A stretch of 64,000 nt of DNA from a bacterium (lineage in GTDB: Bacteria; Bdellovibrionota; UBA1018), in contig JAIEMT010000018.1 in assembly GCA_019751945.1 (NCBI GenBank), positions 31,783 through 95,782 of the forward strand. Direction: 5' to 3'. The notes under the pieces were generated by a model. It was not told the DNA's origin. It made no database searches and was given only the letters and a program-made list of their open reading frames with translations. Below are positions 23,850-32,587 of this stretch, piece by piece; positions within the stretch are counted from its first letter, which is position 1, and the number at the start of each line of letters is the position of its first letter. The position numbers and the translations under genes are program-made.

Positions 23850-24842
23850 TTAAGGAACTTCGACTCGCTCGAGGATCTTCTTGATGATTTGTTCGCTGTC
23901 CATGCCTTCGGCTTCAGCCTCGAACGAGACAATTACACGGTGCCGAAGGACGTCATAGGCCACATTCTTCACATCTTCGGGACTCACAAACCCCCGGTGG
24001 CGCAAGAAAGCTCCCGCGCGGGCAGCTTTCGCTAGGCCAATGGTTGCACGCGGAGAAGCGCCGACTTGAATCATGGGCTTCAACTCCGGCAAACCCATCT
24101 TCTCGGGATAGCGAGTCGCAAAGACGATGGCCAAAATATAATCTTTCAGTTTTTCATCCATGTAGATCTGTGAACAGATCTCGCGCGCTTGAAGAAGCGT
24201 ATCGGGATGACAGACCTTGCTCGCTTGCGGGGGTTTCACTCCCGACATGCGATTCAAGATGCTTTTTTCTTCCATCTGCGTGGGGTAGCTCACCTTCACC
24301 TTGAACAGGAAGCGATCGAGCTGGGCTTCTGGCAAGGCATAGGTGCCCTCTTGTTCAATCGGGTTTTGAGTCGCCAAGACGGTAAAAGGTTGGGGAAGCG
24401 TGTAAGTCGTTTCGCCGATGGTGACCTGTCTTTCACCCATCGCTTCGAGGAGCGCGCTCTGCACTTTCGCCGGAGCGCGGTTAATTTCATCTGCCAAAAC
24501 TAGGTTCGTAAAAATGGGACCCTTCTTCGCCGTAAATTCACCCGTCTTTTGGTTGAAGATCATAGTGCCCACTAAGTCCGCTGGAAGCAGGTCGGGAGTG
24601 AATTGGAGGCGTTGAAAGTCGGCATGAATGACGTCGGCCAGAGTCTTAATGGTGAGAGTTTTGGCCAACCCTGGCAGACCTTCCAGGAGCACGTGGCCGT
24701 CGCAAAGCAGGGCCAGCAACAATCGCTCGAGCAAAACCTTTTGTCCCACAACGACCTTGGAGGCTTCGGTGAGAATATCTTCTACGAATTTACTGCGCGT
24801 TTTGATTTCTTCGGTGAGGGTCTGGACGTCGATAGTTGCCAT
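23850..24842 (-). CDS. moxR: MoxR-family AAA+ ATPase
   Basis: A 330-residue AAA+ chaperone-like ATPase heading the Bat operon. It has Walker A GLPGLAKT at 55-62, Walker B LADEINR at 116-122, sensor 1 in TVLATQNPIE and a sensor 2 region near GASPRA. MoxR proteins remodel or activate partner vWA and metalloproteins. The frame opens at GTG (24848), and the ATG at 24842 is preferred. The 104 bases upstream must carry the promoter for six genes; no clear -35/-10 pair was found. Confidence 0.95.
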   Translation of the reverse strand: MATIDVQTLTEEIKTRSKFVEDILTEASKVVVGQKVLLERLLLALLCDGHVLLEGLPGLAKTLTIKTLADVIHADFQRLQFTPDLLPADLVGTMIFNQKTGEFTAKKGPIFTNLVLADEINRAPAKVQSALLEAMGERQVTIGETTYTLPQPFTVLATQNPIEQEGTYALPEAQLDRFLFKVKVSYPTQMEEKSILNRMSGVKPPQASKVCHPDTLLQAREICSQIYMDEKLKDYILAIVFATRYPEKMGLPELKPMIQVGASPRATIGLAKAARAGAFLRHRGFVSPEDVKNVAYDVLRHRVIVSFEAEAEGMDSEQIIKKILERVEVP

Positions 24843-24946
24843 AAGCACCTATCTTCCGCCCACCCAGAATGGCAGTCAATTACCTTCGCGTGAAACGGCG
24901 CAAGACTCGAGAATCTTATGTGAAATTATCCGACTTTATATGTCTG

Positions 24947-27418
24947 TTAAGGGGCGAATTTTCGAATGACTGGGGAGGGAATGTTCGGGTCTTGGTAACT
25001 CAGGTAGAGATGGTCCGTTGCGTCTTTCGCGAGCGTGATGAATTGTGGCGCACCAAGTGAAAAGCCTGCTGCTCCGAGGTTCCCCCAAGCGCTGCCATTC
25101 CACCTAATAACGCTCTGCTTGATTCCGTTTCCCCAGTCCTGGAAGGCAACACAGGGTGCTCCGGTAGAGTCGATCACTATCGATGCCCATTGAGCTGTGT
25201 TGGAGCTAATGCCCGCCGCACCCACGGTGACCCACGCGGCCCCGTTGTAGGTCATGACGGTGAGTTTATTTGCATTCATATTATCTTTATAAGCGATGTA
25301 AGGAACGTTGGTCGATGAGAGGGCCAAGGAACCGTGGCTCAGGAAGCCAGCAGTGAAACCGTCCAATCCAATCGTCACCCAAGCGGCTCCATTCCATCGT
25401 TGAACGGTCGCTTTTGATGCGTTGGCGCCGTCGACGTAAAGAATGTAAGGGCGATCTGTCGAATCCATTGCAAGCACGGGTGAGGCAGCGCTACCCACTG
25501 TATAACCGGCTCCTCCTAAGGCAGTCCAAGCGGCTCCATTCCATTGCAGGACAGTACCTTTATTTGTAGCAGCCGGATCCGTATAAGCCAGGTAGGGAAT
25601 GTCGTTACTGTCGACCTTAAGCGAGATAGCAAGAACGTTGTTGGCAGTAAGGCCTGCGGCCGCTCCTAAGAAATTCCAAGCCGTTCCATTCCACTGTTGT
25701 ACTGAGACCTTTGAAGTGTTCGTGGCGTCTGTGTAAGCGACTATAGGTCTTTCTAAGGCGCCAACGTCTATCGAAATCAAACCTGGATTGCCGTCTGAAA
25801 TTCCTGCTGTACCGACAGTGGACCAGGTCCCCGACGAATATTTTCGGATGGTCAGTTTATTTCCGGCGGCGGGATCCGATGCCGCGATATAAACGACTCC
25901 CGCAGGACTGACAGCCATTCCGGCGTTGGCTCCTGTAGCAGTAATAACCGAGCTGTTTAAATCGACCCACGCCGGGCCTACTGCAATGGGGGCTGAGCAC
26001 TGCGACCACCTTTTTTCTGTAGAATCGGAAACAGAGGTGATCAATCGGTAGCTAGAAAACCGACTTGTTGTGCCGGTGGTTGCGTCCGTCGTTTTCGTGG
26101 CCGATAACAAATTGATGGGAGATCCTACTGCAGTTCGGCAGAGCTCATCGGAATAGTATTGAATTTCTTGGTTGGATGCTCCCTTGGAAGGCGTCCAACT
26201 CGCGTTGAGGGTGGTGGATGGACTCGGATTGCTCTCCGTCCATCCTAAATTCGAAGCACCTTTATCGGAGCGATAGGAACGCACATTGATTCTTTGCCCG
26301 CCTTGATAATTCACGCCCGCCACATAGAGTGTTCCGCTTGGGTCGGCAGTGAAGGTCAACCCAAAAAAGGATTCATGCGAGAGGCTTGCTCCAACAGTGC
26401 TCCAACCTGTCCCATTCCATTTTTTGACCGCACCGTAAGGCAACCCACTGGAATAAAATGCGACGTTAAGATTTTCGTCGGCGTCAACGGCTAAAAGCAC
26501 GTCGGAAGTTCCCGATGTGTCGAAAGGAGTGGCCAAAGTGGTCCAGCTCGCGCCATCCCACGTTGCAACGTATCCGGAATAAGGAAGCGGTCCTGCTCGG
26601 TATCCAAAGTAAATATTTCCGTTAGTGGTACGAGCAAGTGCAGTGTCCACGATCGCAGTGCTTGTAAATCCGGCTCCGCCTAAAGCCGACCAAGCTGTGC
26701 CGTTCCACGAATAGAGGGAACCTTTTCCTGATTGGGACCCGTCTTGAAATCCAAAGTAGAGAACACCCGCAGCACCCGGGAGGAGAGAAAGATTTGAAAC
26801 CACATCGACCGTAAACCCTGCGCCACCAAGTGCCGACCAGTTTGTTCCGTTGAAGCGCATGACCGTACCTTTGTTTGCGTTCGCCACGTCGGTATAGGCC
26901 ACCACAGGGGCATCCGTAGAGTCGATGACCAGACGAATTTCAGCAACACTGCCCACTGAGAAACCGGCAGTTCCGACGAGTGCCCAAGCTGTTCCATTCC
27001 ATTTTCGGACCACCGCCGTGTTTCCGTTGCTCGAGTCACTGTAAGCAATATAGGGCGTGTTGGTGGAATCAAAAGCCATGCTATAGCCCAGTCCCCCTTC
27101 ACTGATAGCAGTAAGTCCTGGAAGGCCGACGATTGTCCAATTCGTTCCATCAAAAGTGTAAACACTTAAGTCTGAGCCCACAGCATTATCTGAAAAAAAG
27201 TAATAAAGTTTGCCGGCGCGATCGACACCGAGCACGTAAGTGAGACCGCTATTCGTGGCAAACCCCGGCGCTCCGACTAGATTCCAGGAAGAAGAGTACG
27301 AAGCTGCAGTCGCCGGTTGTGTTTTGCCGCGAGAGTTGATGAGCTGAACGGTACAACCAGACATCAGAAAGGACGCCAAAGCGAATGTTAAGGGTGTGAG
27401 GTTTTTAAATCGCTTCAT
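24947..27418 (-). CDS. Beta-propeller-repeat lipoprotein, copy 1
   Basis: An 823-residue lipoprotein. The signal peptide ends in a lipobox with modified Cys (LMSGC), followed by TVQLINSR, a motif shared with two neighbouring lipoproteins. Two blocks of about 48-residue repeats follow, of the form WNGTAWxxVGxAGF...DSTxxPYIAYxD, typical of beta-propeller blades; an Fn3-like segment with two Cys separates them near residues 390-490. Such proteins usually sit on the outer membrane surface; ligand unknown. The start was placed at the ATG at 27418, which overlaps the upstream gene's stop (ATGA); the open frame extends further up but would hide the lipobox. Confidence 0.85.
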   Translation of the reverse strand: MKRFKNLTPLTFALASFLMSGCTVQLINSRGKTQPATAASYSSSWNLVGAPGFATNSGLTYVLGVDRAGKLYYFFSDNAVGSDLSVYTFDGTNWTIVGLPGLTAISEGGLGYSMAFDSTNTPYIAYSDSSNGNTAVVRKWNGTAWALVGTAGFSVGSVAEIRLVIDSTDAPVVAYTDVANANKGTVMRFNGTNWSALGGAGFTVDVVSNLSLLPGAAGVLYFGFQDGSQSGKGSLYSWNGTAWSALGGAGFTSTAIVDTALARTTNGNIYFGYRAGPLPYSGYVATWDGASWTTLATPFDTSGTSDVLLAVDADENLNVAFYSSGLPYGAVKKWNGTGWSTVGASLSHESFFGLTFTADPSGTLYVAGVNYQGGQRINVRSYRSDKGASNLGWTESNPSPSTTLNASWTPSKGASNQEIQYYSDELCRTAVGSPINLLSATKTTDATTGTTSRFSSYRLITSVSDSTEKRWSQCSAPIAVGPAWVDLNSSVITATGANAGMAVSPAGVVYIAASDPAAGNKLTIRKYSSGTWSTVGTAGISDGNPGLISIDVGALERPIVAYTDATNTSKVSVQQWNGTAWNFLGAAAGLTANNVLAISLKVDSNDIPYLAYTDPAATNKGTVLQWNGAAWTALGGAGYTVGSAASPVLAMDSTDRPYILYVDGANASKATVQRWNGAAWVTIGLDGFTAGFLSHGSLALSSTNVPYIAYKDNMNANKLTVMTYNGAAWVTVGAAGISSNTAQWASIVIDSTGAPCVAFQDWGNGIKQSVIRWNGSAWGNLGAAGFSLGAPQFITLAKDATDHLYLSYQDPNIPSPVIRKFAP

Positions 27419-29178
27419 AGCGCAAACCTCTTCAGGATTACGGCGTCCGGAAACTGATTGTCTTGATAATAGAGGTAGAGCTGGTCGTTCGAGTCGATTT
27501 TGAGCTTCGAATTTGTTCCCTGTCCCGTTGAAAATCCGGCGGCACCGAGATTGACCCAAGCCGCTCCATTCCATTTCAGGACGCTCTCTTTGATGCTCGC
27601 GTTCCAGTCTTGAAATGCGACGTAGGGAGCTCCGGTAGAATCGCAAACAATGGACATGTTGTTGGCAGAATTCACCGTAATTCCACCGACCGGACCTATG
27701 GTCGACCAAGCTCCTGTCCAGGCTTTTACGACCAGTTTATTGCCGACGGTGAAATCCCGGTAAGCGATGTAGGGAACATTCGTCGGAGAGAGCGTCATGG
27801 TTGCGAAACCGCCGACAACTTGTGTAGTGCCTGCCACCCCAATGGACACCCAGGAGGCTCCGTTCCAGTTTCTGAGCGTCACGAATCCCGATTCCACAGA
27901 GCTAAACCAGAGACTGTCGGTGGAGTCGATTGCTAGCGTAGGGGAGTGAATGGCGGCCGCAGTGAATCCTGCTCCGCCTAATGCGGTCCAGCTCGCTCCA
28001 TTCCATTTCAAGACCGTTGCTCGATTGCTATTGGCTGTGTCTTGGTAGGTCACATAGGGAGCGCCGGTGCTGTCCACGGCGATCATCGGGCTGATCGTTC
28101 CTCCCGCTGAAATTCCTGAAGCTGAGCCAATAGTATTCCAAGTACTTCCGTTCCAGGTTTGGACGACAAGCTTAGAAACACCGAGGTCGATATAACTTAC
28201 GAAGGGTGTTCCTAAGGAATCAAAAGTAATGCTCGGAGATGAAGCTGTGCCCGAGGAAAATCCCCGTGTACCAACGACAGTCCAAGTGCCTGACACATAT
28301 TTCAATACGGTGAGTTTATTTCCAGCGGCGTAGTCCGAGTAGGCTACGTAGAGCGTATCGCTGAGGTCAATACCGATAGTGGCAGCCGTTACCGCGATTT
28401 GCGAAATGGAAGAGGAATCGGAGACCGGGATCCAGCCCGGGCCCACTGCTATGCCTTGCGAACAGCGGGACCAGCGAACTTCTCCGGAGGAAAAAGTAGT
28501 TTTCACGCGATAGCTTTTTGAAAGTCCGGTAGATCCCAAGGTGGCGTCTGTATTGGTGCTAGTCGAAAGCAAGTTCACTAGGACGCCTGAAGCGAGATAA
28601 CAGGATTCATCCGCGTAATATTGAATTTCTTGGTTTGACGCCGAAGATCCCGTTGATGCGCTCCAGTTAGCGTTCAAGGTCGTAGACGGCGAGGGGTTCG
28701 ACTCCTGCCAATTCAAGGACCGGGCGGCATAGTCCTTTCCATAACTCATGGCTGAAAGCGTGTTGTTCACGCTGCTCACGTAAGCGACGGATATCGTGTC
28801 ATCCGGTGCAACGACGATGTTGGGACGAACAATTCTATTCTCTGCGAATTGACTTGATCCTACTGCTGTCCACGTAGAACCTGTCCATCTTTGAACAATG
28901 CTTCGGGTATACCCATTTGAGAACAGCACGCTCAAGAGATTTTCCGAAGAGTCGAGCGCGAGCTGAACAAATCCCCCTCCGGTAGAATCCAAAGGCGCTC
29001 CGCCCAGAGTGCTCCAACTCACCCCATCCCACTTCGCAACATGGGTGAGGGAGCTTGATTCGCTATAACTGGCGTACAGGGTTCCGTCGGAGGTGCGAAT
29101 CAAGTCATTAAAGGAGATGAGGGCGCCAGAGAAATTTGCCGACCCCACGTAATTCCAGGTGGTTCCGTTCCAGTGCAT
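27415..29178 (-). CDS. Beta-propeller-repeat lipoprotein, copy 2, C-terminal part after a frameshift
   Basis: A 587-residue open frame that continues the lipoprotein begun at 29875. Propeller repeats, an Fn3-like segment (SLNWQESNPSPSTTLNANWS) and a second propeller block parallel copy 1. The first ATG here is an internal Met (HWNGTTW). The same frame reads back without a stop to the run of six Gs at 29287-29282, where removing one G joins it to the upstream part. With the join, the gene would encode about 819 residues, like copy 1 (823). It overlaps the copy 1 start by four bases. As written it lacks a signal peptide, so it is probably not made unless the frame is restored. Confidence 0.75.
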   Translation of the reverse strand: MHWNGTTWNYVGSANFSGALISFNDLIRTSDGTLYASYSESSSLTHVAKWDGVSWSTLGGAPLDSTGGGFVQLALDSSENLLSVLFSNGYTRSIVQRWTGSTWTAVGSSQFAENRIVRPNIVVAPDDTISVAYVSSVNNTLSAMSYGKDYAARSLNWQESNPSPSTTLNANWSASTGSSASNQEIQYYADESCYLASGVLVNLLSTSTNTDATLGSTGLSKSYRVKTTFSSGEVRWSRCSQGIAVGPGWIPVSDSSSISQIAVTAATIGIDLSDTLYVAYSDYAAGNKLTVLKYVSGTWTVVGTRGFSSGTASSPSITFDSLGTPFVSYIDLGVSKLVVQTWNGSTWNTIGSASGISAGGTISPMIAVDSTGAPYVTYQDTANSNRATVLKWNGASWTALGGAGFTAAAIHSPTLAIDSTDSLWFSSVESGFVTLRNWNGASWVSIGVAGTTQVVGGFATMTLSPTNVPYIAYRDFTVGNKLVVKAWTGAWSTIGPVGGITVNSANNMSIVCDSTGAPYVAFQDWNASIKESVLKWNGAAWVNLGAAGFSTGQGTNSKLKIDSNDQLYLYYQDNQFPDAVILKRFAL

Positions 29179-29875
29179 GACCGATGCGCCCGTGGAGTCT
29201 TTGAACCCAAAATAAAGTTCTCCAGAAGGACCTGGAATCAGTTTCGTGTCGAAGGAAATATTGGAAGTGGTAAAGCCTGCTCCCCCCTAAGGCGACCCAG
29301 TTAGTACCGTCAAATCGCATCACGGTGCCTTTGCTTCCGTTGAGGATGTCGGTGTAGCCCAGAACCGGAGCTCCCGTGGAATCGATCGTGAGTGTAATGT
29401 TGGAAGCTGCTCCAGCTGAAAACGAAGCGCTGCCAACTAAAACCCAGTTCGTGCCGTTCCATTTCATTACTGATGTTTTTTGTGAGTCTGAGAGATTTAC
29501 AAATCCGACGTAGGGAACATCCGAGGAGTCTATCTTGATGACGACTTGAGATGCGACCCCCCCAGAGAATCCTGCTATTCCTAGAGGAGTCCATTCCGTT
29601 CCATCGCTTGTATAAACACTTGCATACCCGGTCGAAGCGGCGGCATCTGAGAAAGCAAAATAGAGTTTGCCAGTCGAGTCTACGGCGAGCGAGTTCGTTC
29701 CGTATTGCAAAGTTTTGAAATTCGGTTGACCCACATAGTTCCATGAAAAAACGGAAGTACTCGTGGAAGTGGTTGTACTCAACTTCCGAGAATTGATCAG
29801 CTGGAGCGTGCAAGCTGGCAGAATTAAGCTGAGTAAGGTGGCTTGTGCCACCCTGCGAATACGTTCCACACCCAT
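29108..29875 (-). CDS. Beta-propeller-repeat lipoprotein, copy 2, N-terminal part before a frameshift
   Basis: A 255-residue open frame with a lipobox signal peptide (LSLILPAC) followed by TLQLINSR and about three propeller repeats. At about residue 198 (VALGG) it enters the G6 run and then reads a foreign frame of 57 residues (SRLYHFQYFLRH and on) unrelated to the family. With one G fewer, the sequence continues as AGFTTSNISFDTKLIPGPSG, which aligns with copy 1. It may be a real frameshift, a phase-variable tract or a sequencing error. Confidence 0.75.
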   Translation of the reverse strand: MGVERIRRVAQATLLSLILPACTLQLINSRKLSTTTSTSTSVFSWNYVGQPNFKTLQYGTNSLAVDSTGKLYFAFSDAAASTGYASVYTSDGTEWTPLGIAGFSGGVASQVVIKIDSSDVPYVGFVNLSDSQKTSVMKWNGTNWVLVGSASFSAGAASNITLTIDSTGAPVLGYTDILNGSKGTVMRFDGTNWVALGGSRLYHFQYFLRHETDSRSFWRTLFWVQRLHGRIGHALERNHLELRGVGKFLWRPHLL

Positions 29876-29997
29876 GATTTCATCATCTCAAATAATGCAG
29901 CACAGCAGAATGTGTCCCCGATGACCTGGGTCTTCTGCCTTGGGGTGTACAAAGGGGGCGGTTGTTTTAGACTTCTCTTCAACGAGATGGCTGTAAT

Positions 29998-30021
29998 TTG
30001 ACTAAAAAAGTCAACTATAAT
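29998..30021 (+). promoter_or_regulatory. Inverted repeat next to a TATAAT box
   Basis: TTGACTAAAAAAGTCAA at 29998-30014 is a perfect 6-base inverted repeat with an AAAAA centre. It is followed after one base by TATAAT at 30016-30021, 53 bases before the 30074 lipoprotein. The TTGACT to TATAAT distance (12 bases) is too short for a normal -35/-10 pair, so the repeat is more likely an operator at the -10 box of a promoter in this 198-base divergent gap. Confidence 0.5.
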
Positions 30022-30073
30022 AAAATGAACTTGGTAACTCCTAAATTGCAGATCTCCACCGGGGACGGAACGT

Positions 30074-32587
30074 ATGCGGGCAGGTTTAAAAAATACCTCA
30101 GTCTATGCCTTGATTGGAGGAGCGATCCTTGCGCTCTCTCTGAGTGGGTGTACTCTTCAGCTCATTAATGCCCGGTGTTCTTCAAAGTCGCCCTTATCTC
30201 TTTCGAACCCGGCAAGCCTTGAGCTTTGGACTGGAGATGCTTTCGATCTCCTTCCAGACGGGGGCTGTCCAGATTACAGCGCTTGGGACCAGGGATCAGG
30301 TTATTTAGACACCTCCAGTCTTCACTATAGTGTGGGACTCCAAGCCGCTCCCGGGAGTGAAACTGTGACCATCGCCGATCGCACTGGACGTCAGGCCAGC
30401 CTTCAAGTGCAGTGGCGAGCGTTTCAATCTCAGGCCGCTGTTTCAGGCGGTTCGACCATGACCTCACTGCTTCCCAATTTTCGAAAAGTGATGGAATCCG
30501 GCTCAGTACTTTACGGGATTGGAAGGCGACAATTGACTCTTCCCACCGTCGCAGTCGCAATTACTATGGCCAGTTCCGACGGAGGGAATAGTTGGTCCTA
30601 CTTGGACGAATACGCTTATGCGCCCGGTATGAACAGTTATGGGATTGCTATCGATGCCAGGGGTACGCAGCTTCTGGGGCTTGTGCAAGGAACCCGTTGG
30701 GGGGGAGATGCTGCTTCGGTTCGATACAGCACAGATAGCGGAGCTACTTGGGAGACCTTGCTGACCATAACAGACCCGGATTACGGGTTTACCCCTTCTG
30801 ATATTAAGTTTGTGACGAACGACGTCTTCTTGATTGCTGGTGCCCGCTACGCTCAGGCAACCAACTATTCAGACTGGTCCATCTTTCGCTGCCTCATCTC
30901 AACGGGTTCGTGCTCAGTCACAGACTTCATCGCCGGAGGTTCGAACAACAGCAGTGTCGCCAGCAAACTCGCTGTTGATAGCAACGGAATTGTTTACGTC
31001 GGTGGGCGAGTAGCAACAGGAGTGACAGACAACAGTTTGCTCAGAAAATCTACCGATCAAGGGCAAAGTTTTTCGACGATCGGAACTCAATCTTTCGGTG
31101 GATCGGTGGAAGTAACGGAGGTGAGTGCGGATGGCGCAACGATTCTTTGGTCGGGTTCTTGGGTCAGAAGTCCCTGGGTTTTTTACAGCTTCGATTCGGG
31201 TTCTAACTGGTCCGCCGATCAAACGGGCGCAGCATCTCTTTGGCGTTACTACGACGTGAAGATTCTCGCGAACAGGGATCTGATCGCCTCAGGATATTGC
31301 TTTAGTGATTGCGGCGCCGGGATGCGCTGGGTTGCTAACCGGCGTTCGTTCGCCACAGGAACTTGGACGAATACTACCCCTGCAGTGGCGGGTGATTCAG
31401 GACGACTCTTGGCCTTGCGTTCGAACGGTGATCTGATCGCTTTCAATGCCACCGGATTGCTCATTTCGACCAACTCGGGAACTTCTTATTCCGCACTTCC
31501 AGCGCTGAGCGGGCTGACGATGGCCACCTCGCGTTTGTACACGGCCCTAACTTTGGGAGGGTCTGGATCCGTTCGCTATATGACCAGTTACTCTATGGAC
31601 CCCTCTACCGGTCAGAGCGGGCAAGTTCTTATTTCGAACGACTCCGGACAGACTTGGAGCAACGATCTTCAGCTGGGTGGGAATACTCCTCTCTTCAATA
31701 TCGGACGCTCTCCGACCACAGGTACTATTGTTGTCGGGGGATCCAATGTCTCGACGACTTGGATAGGCCATCGAAATGTTGGCGGACTCGGGGTGTGGCA
31801 GCAAGTTCTCAACGCTGCTCCTGCGGGTGCTTCGGGGGGGCAAGTCATGAAAGTAAGAGCCACCTCCAATGGAGATTTCTTTTTGACAGGAACGTCGACT
31901 GTGACTGGGATTCCTCGTTGGTTTGTTTTGCATAGCACGGACGATGCAGCGACCTGGAGTACTTCGGAAACCTATACCTACCCCGGAGGCAACGGACAGG
32001 GATCCGCGTCTGCGGCCGGAGCCTTTAACACGGGACTCGCTGTGGCGGGCGGCTCCTACGATGCGTCAGGAGTGATGCACTGGGTGGTTCGACTTTGGAA
32101 TGGAACCAGCTGGAGTACTATCGACGATTTCGTTTATTCGGGAATGACAATGAACTCTCCCAAGGAAGTCTTACAAGTCGGCGCGGATCTCTACGTAGTT
32201 GGGCAAGTTTACCCGAGCAACAATCTCAATTCGCGCAGTCGCTGGATCGTACGAAAGTATTCTAGCGGAGTATGGTCGACTGTGGATGACTATCAACTGG
32301 CCTCTAACGCGCCCTCCGCCGCTATGAGTATTACGGAGCTCAGTTCCGGGACTTCCGGAAGCGTCGTTGTTGCGGGATCGGCAGTCGACGCGAATGGGAT
32401 TCAACGGGCGACACTGCGGCGCTGGAACGGAACCAGCTGGAATACTGTAGATTCTTACACCCCTTATGGCGGCAGCGTTTATAACACCATTGTTGAATGT
32501 AGTTCTGGAGTTCCTTGTGCAGCCGGCTTTAGCAATTACGATACTTCGGGGAATATCAAATCCCTGTTTCGTGTTCTGTCCCCTTAA
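30074..32587 (+). CDS. Asp-box repeat lipoprotein (sortilin/BNR-like)
   Basis: An 837-residue lipoprotein with lipobox LSGC followed by TLQLINAR, the same motif as the two propeller lipoproteins on the other strand. It has many Asp-box repeats (STDSGATWE, STDQGQSFS, SFDSGSNWS, SNDSGQTWS, STDDAATWS), the hallmark of sortilin/BNR-type beta-propellers; the C-terminal part repeats WNGTSWSTIDDF-like units. It is probably a surface-exposed propeller with sugar- or protein-binding function, but no sialidase catalytic residues were looked for in detail. Its stop overlaps the dnaB stop by four bases (TTAA). Confidence 0.83.
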   Translation: MRAGLKNTSVYALIGGAILALSLSGCTLQLINARCSSKSPLSLSNPASLELWTGDAFDLLPDGGCPDYSAWDQGSGYLDTSSLHYSVGLQAAPGSETVTIADRTGRQASLQVQWRAFQSQAAVSGGSTMTSLLPNFRKVMESGSVLYGIGRRQLTLPTVAVAITMASSDGGNSWSYLDEYAYAPGMNSYGIAIDARGTQLLGLVQGTRWGGDAASVRYSTDSGATWETLLTITDPDYGFTPSDIKFVTNDVFLIAGARYAQATNYSDWSIFRCLISTGSCSVTDFIAGGSNNSSVASKLAVDSNGIVYVGGRVATGVTDNSLLRKSTDQGQSFSTIGTQSFGGSVEVTEVSADGATILWSGSWVRSPWVFYSFDSGSNWSADQTGAASLWRYYDVKILANRDLIASGYCFSDCGAGMRWVANRRSFATGTWTNTTPAVAGDSGRLLALRSNGDLIAFNATGLLISTNSGTSYSALPALSGLTMATSRLYTALTLGGSGSVRYMTSYSMDPSTGQSGQVLISNDSGQTWSNDLQLGGNTPLFNIGRSPTTGTIVVGGSNVSTTWIGHRNVGGLGVWQQVLNAAPAGASGGQVMKVRATSNGDFFLTGTSTVTGIPRWFVLHSTDDAATWSTSETYTYPGGNGQGSASAAGAFNTGLAVAGGSYDASGVMHWVVRLWNGTSWSTIDDFVYSGMTMNSPKEVLQVGADLYVVGQVYPSNNLNSRSRWIVRKYSSGVWSTVDDYQLASNAPSAAMSITELSSGTSGSVVVAGSAVDANGIQRATLRRWNGTSWNTVDSYTPYGGSVYNTIVECSSGVPCAAGFSNYDTSGNIKSLFRVLSP

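Noticed and set aside
29998..30021. TTGACT and TATAAT read as a standard -35/-10 pair
   Set aside because: The spacing is 12 bases, too short for sigma-70; the inverted repeat reading is preferred.
24947..32587. CRISPR array or tandem DNA repeat reading of the repeated lipoprotein sequence
   Set aside because: Repeats are protein-level propeller blades of about 48 codons with diverged DNA, in frame; there are no short identical repeats with spacers.
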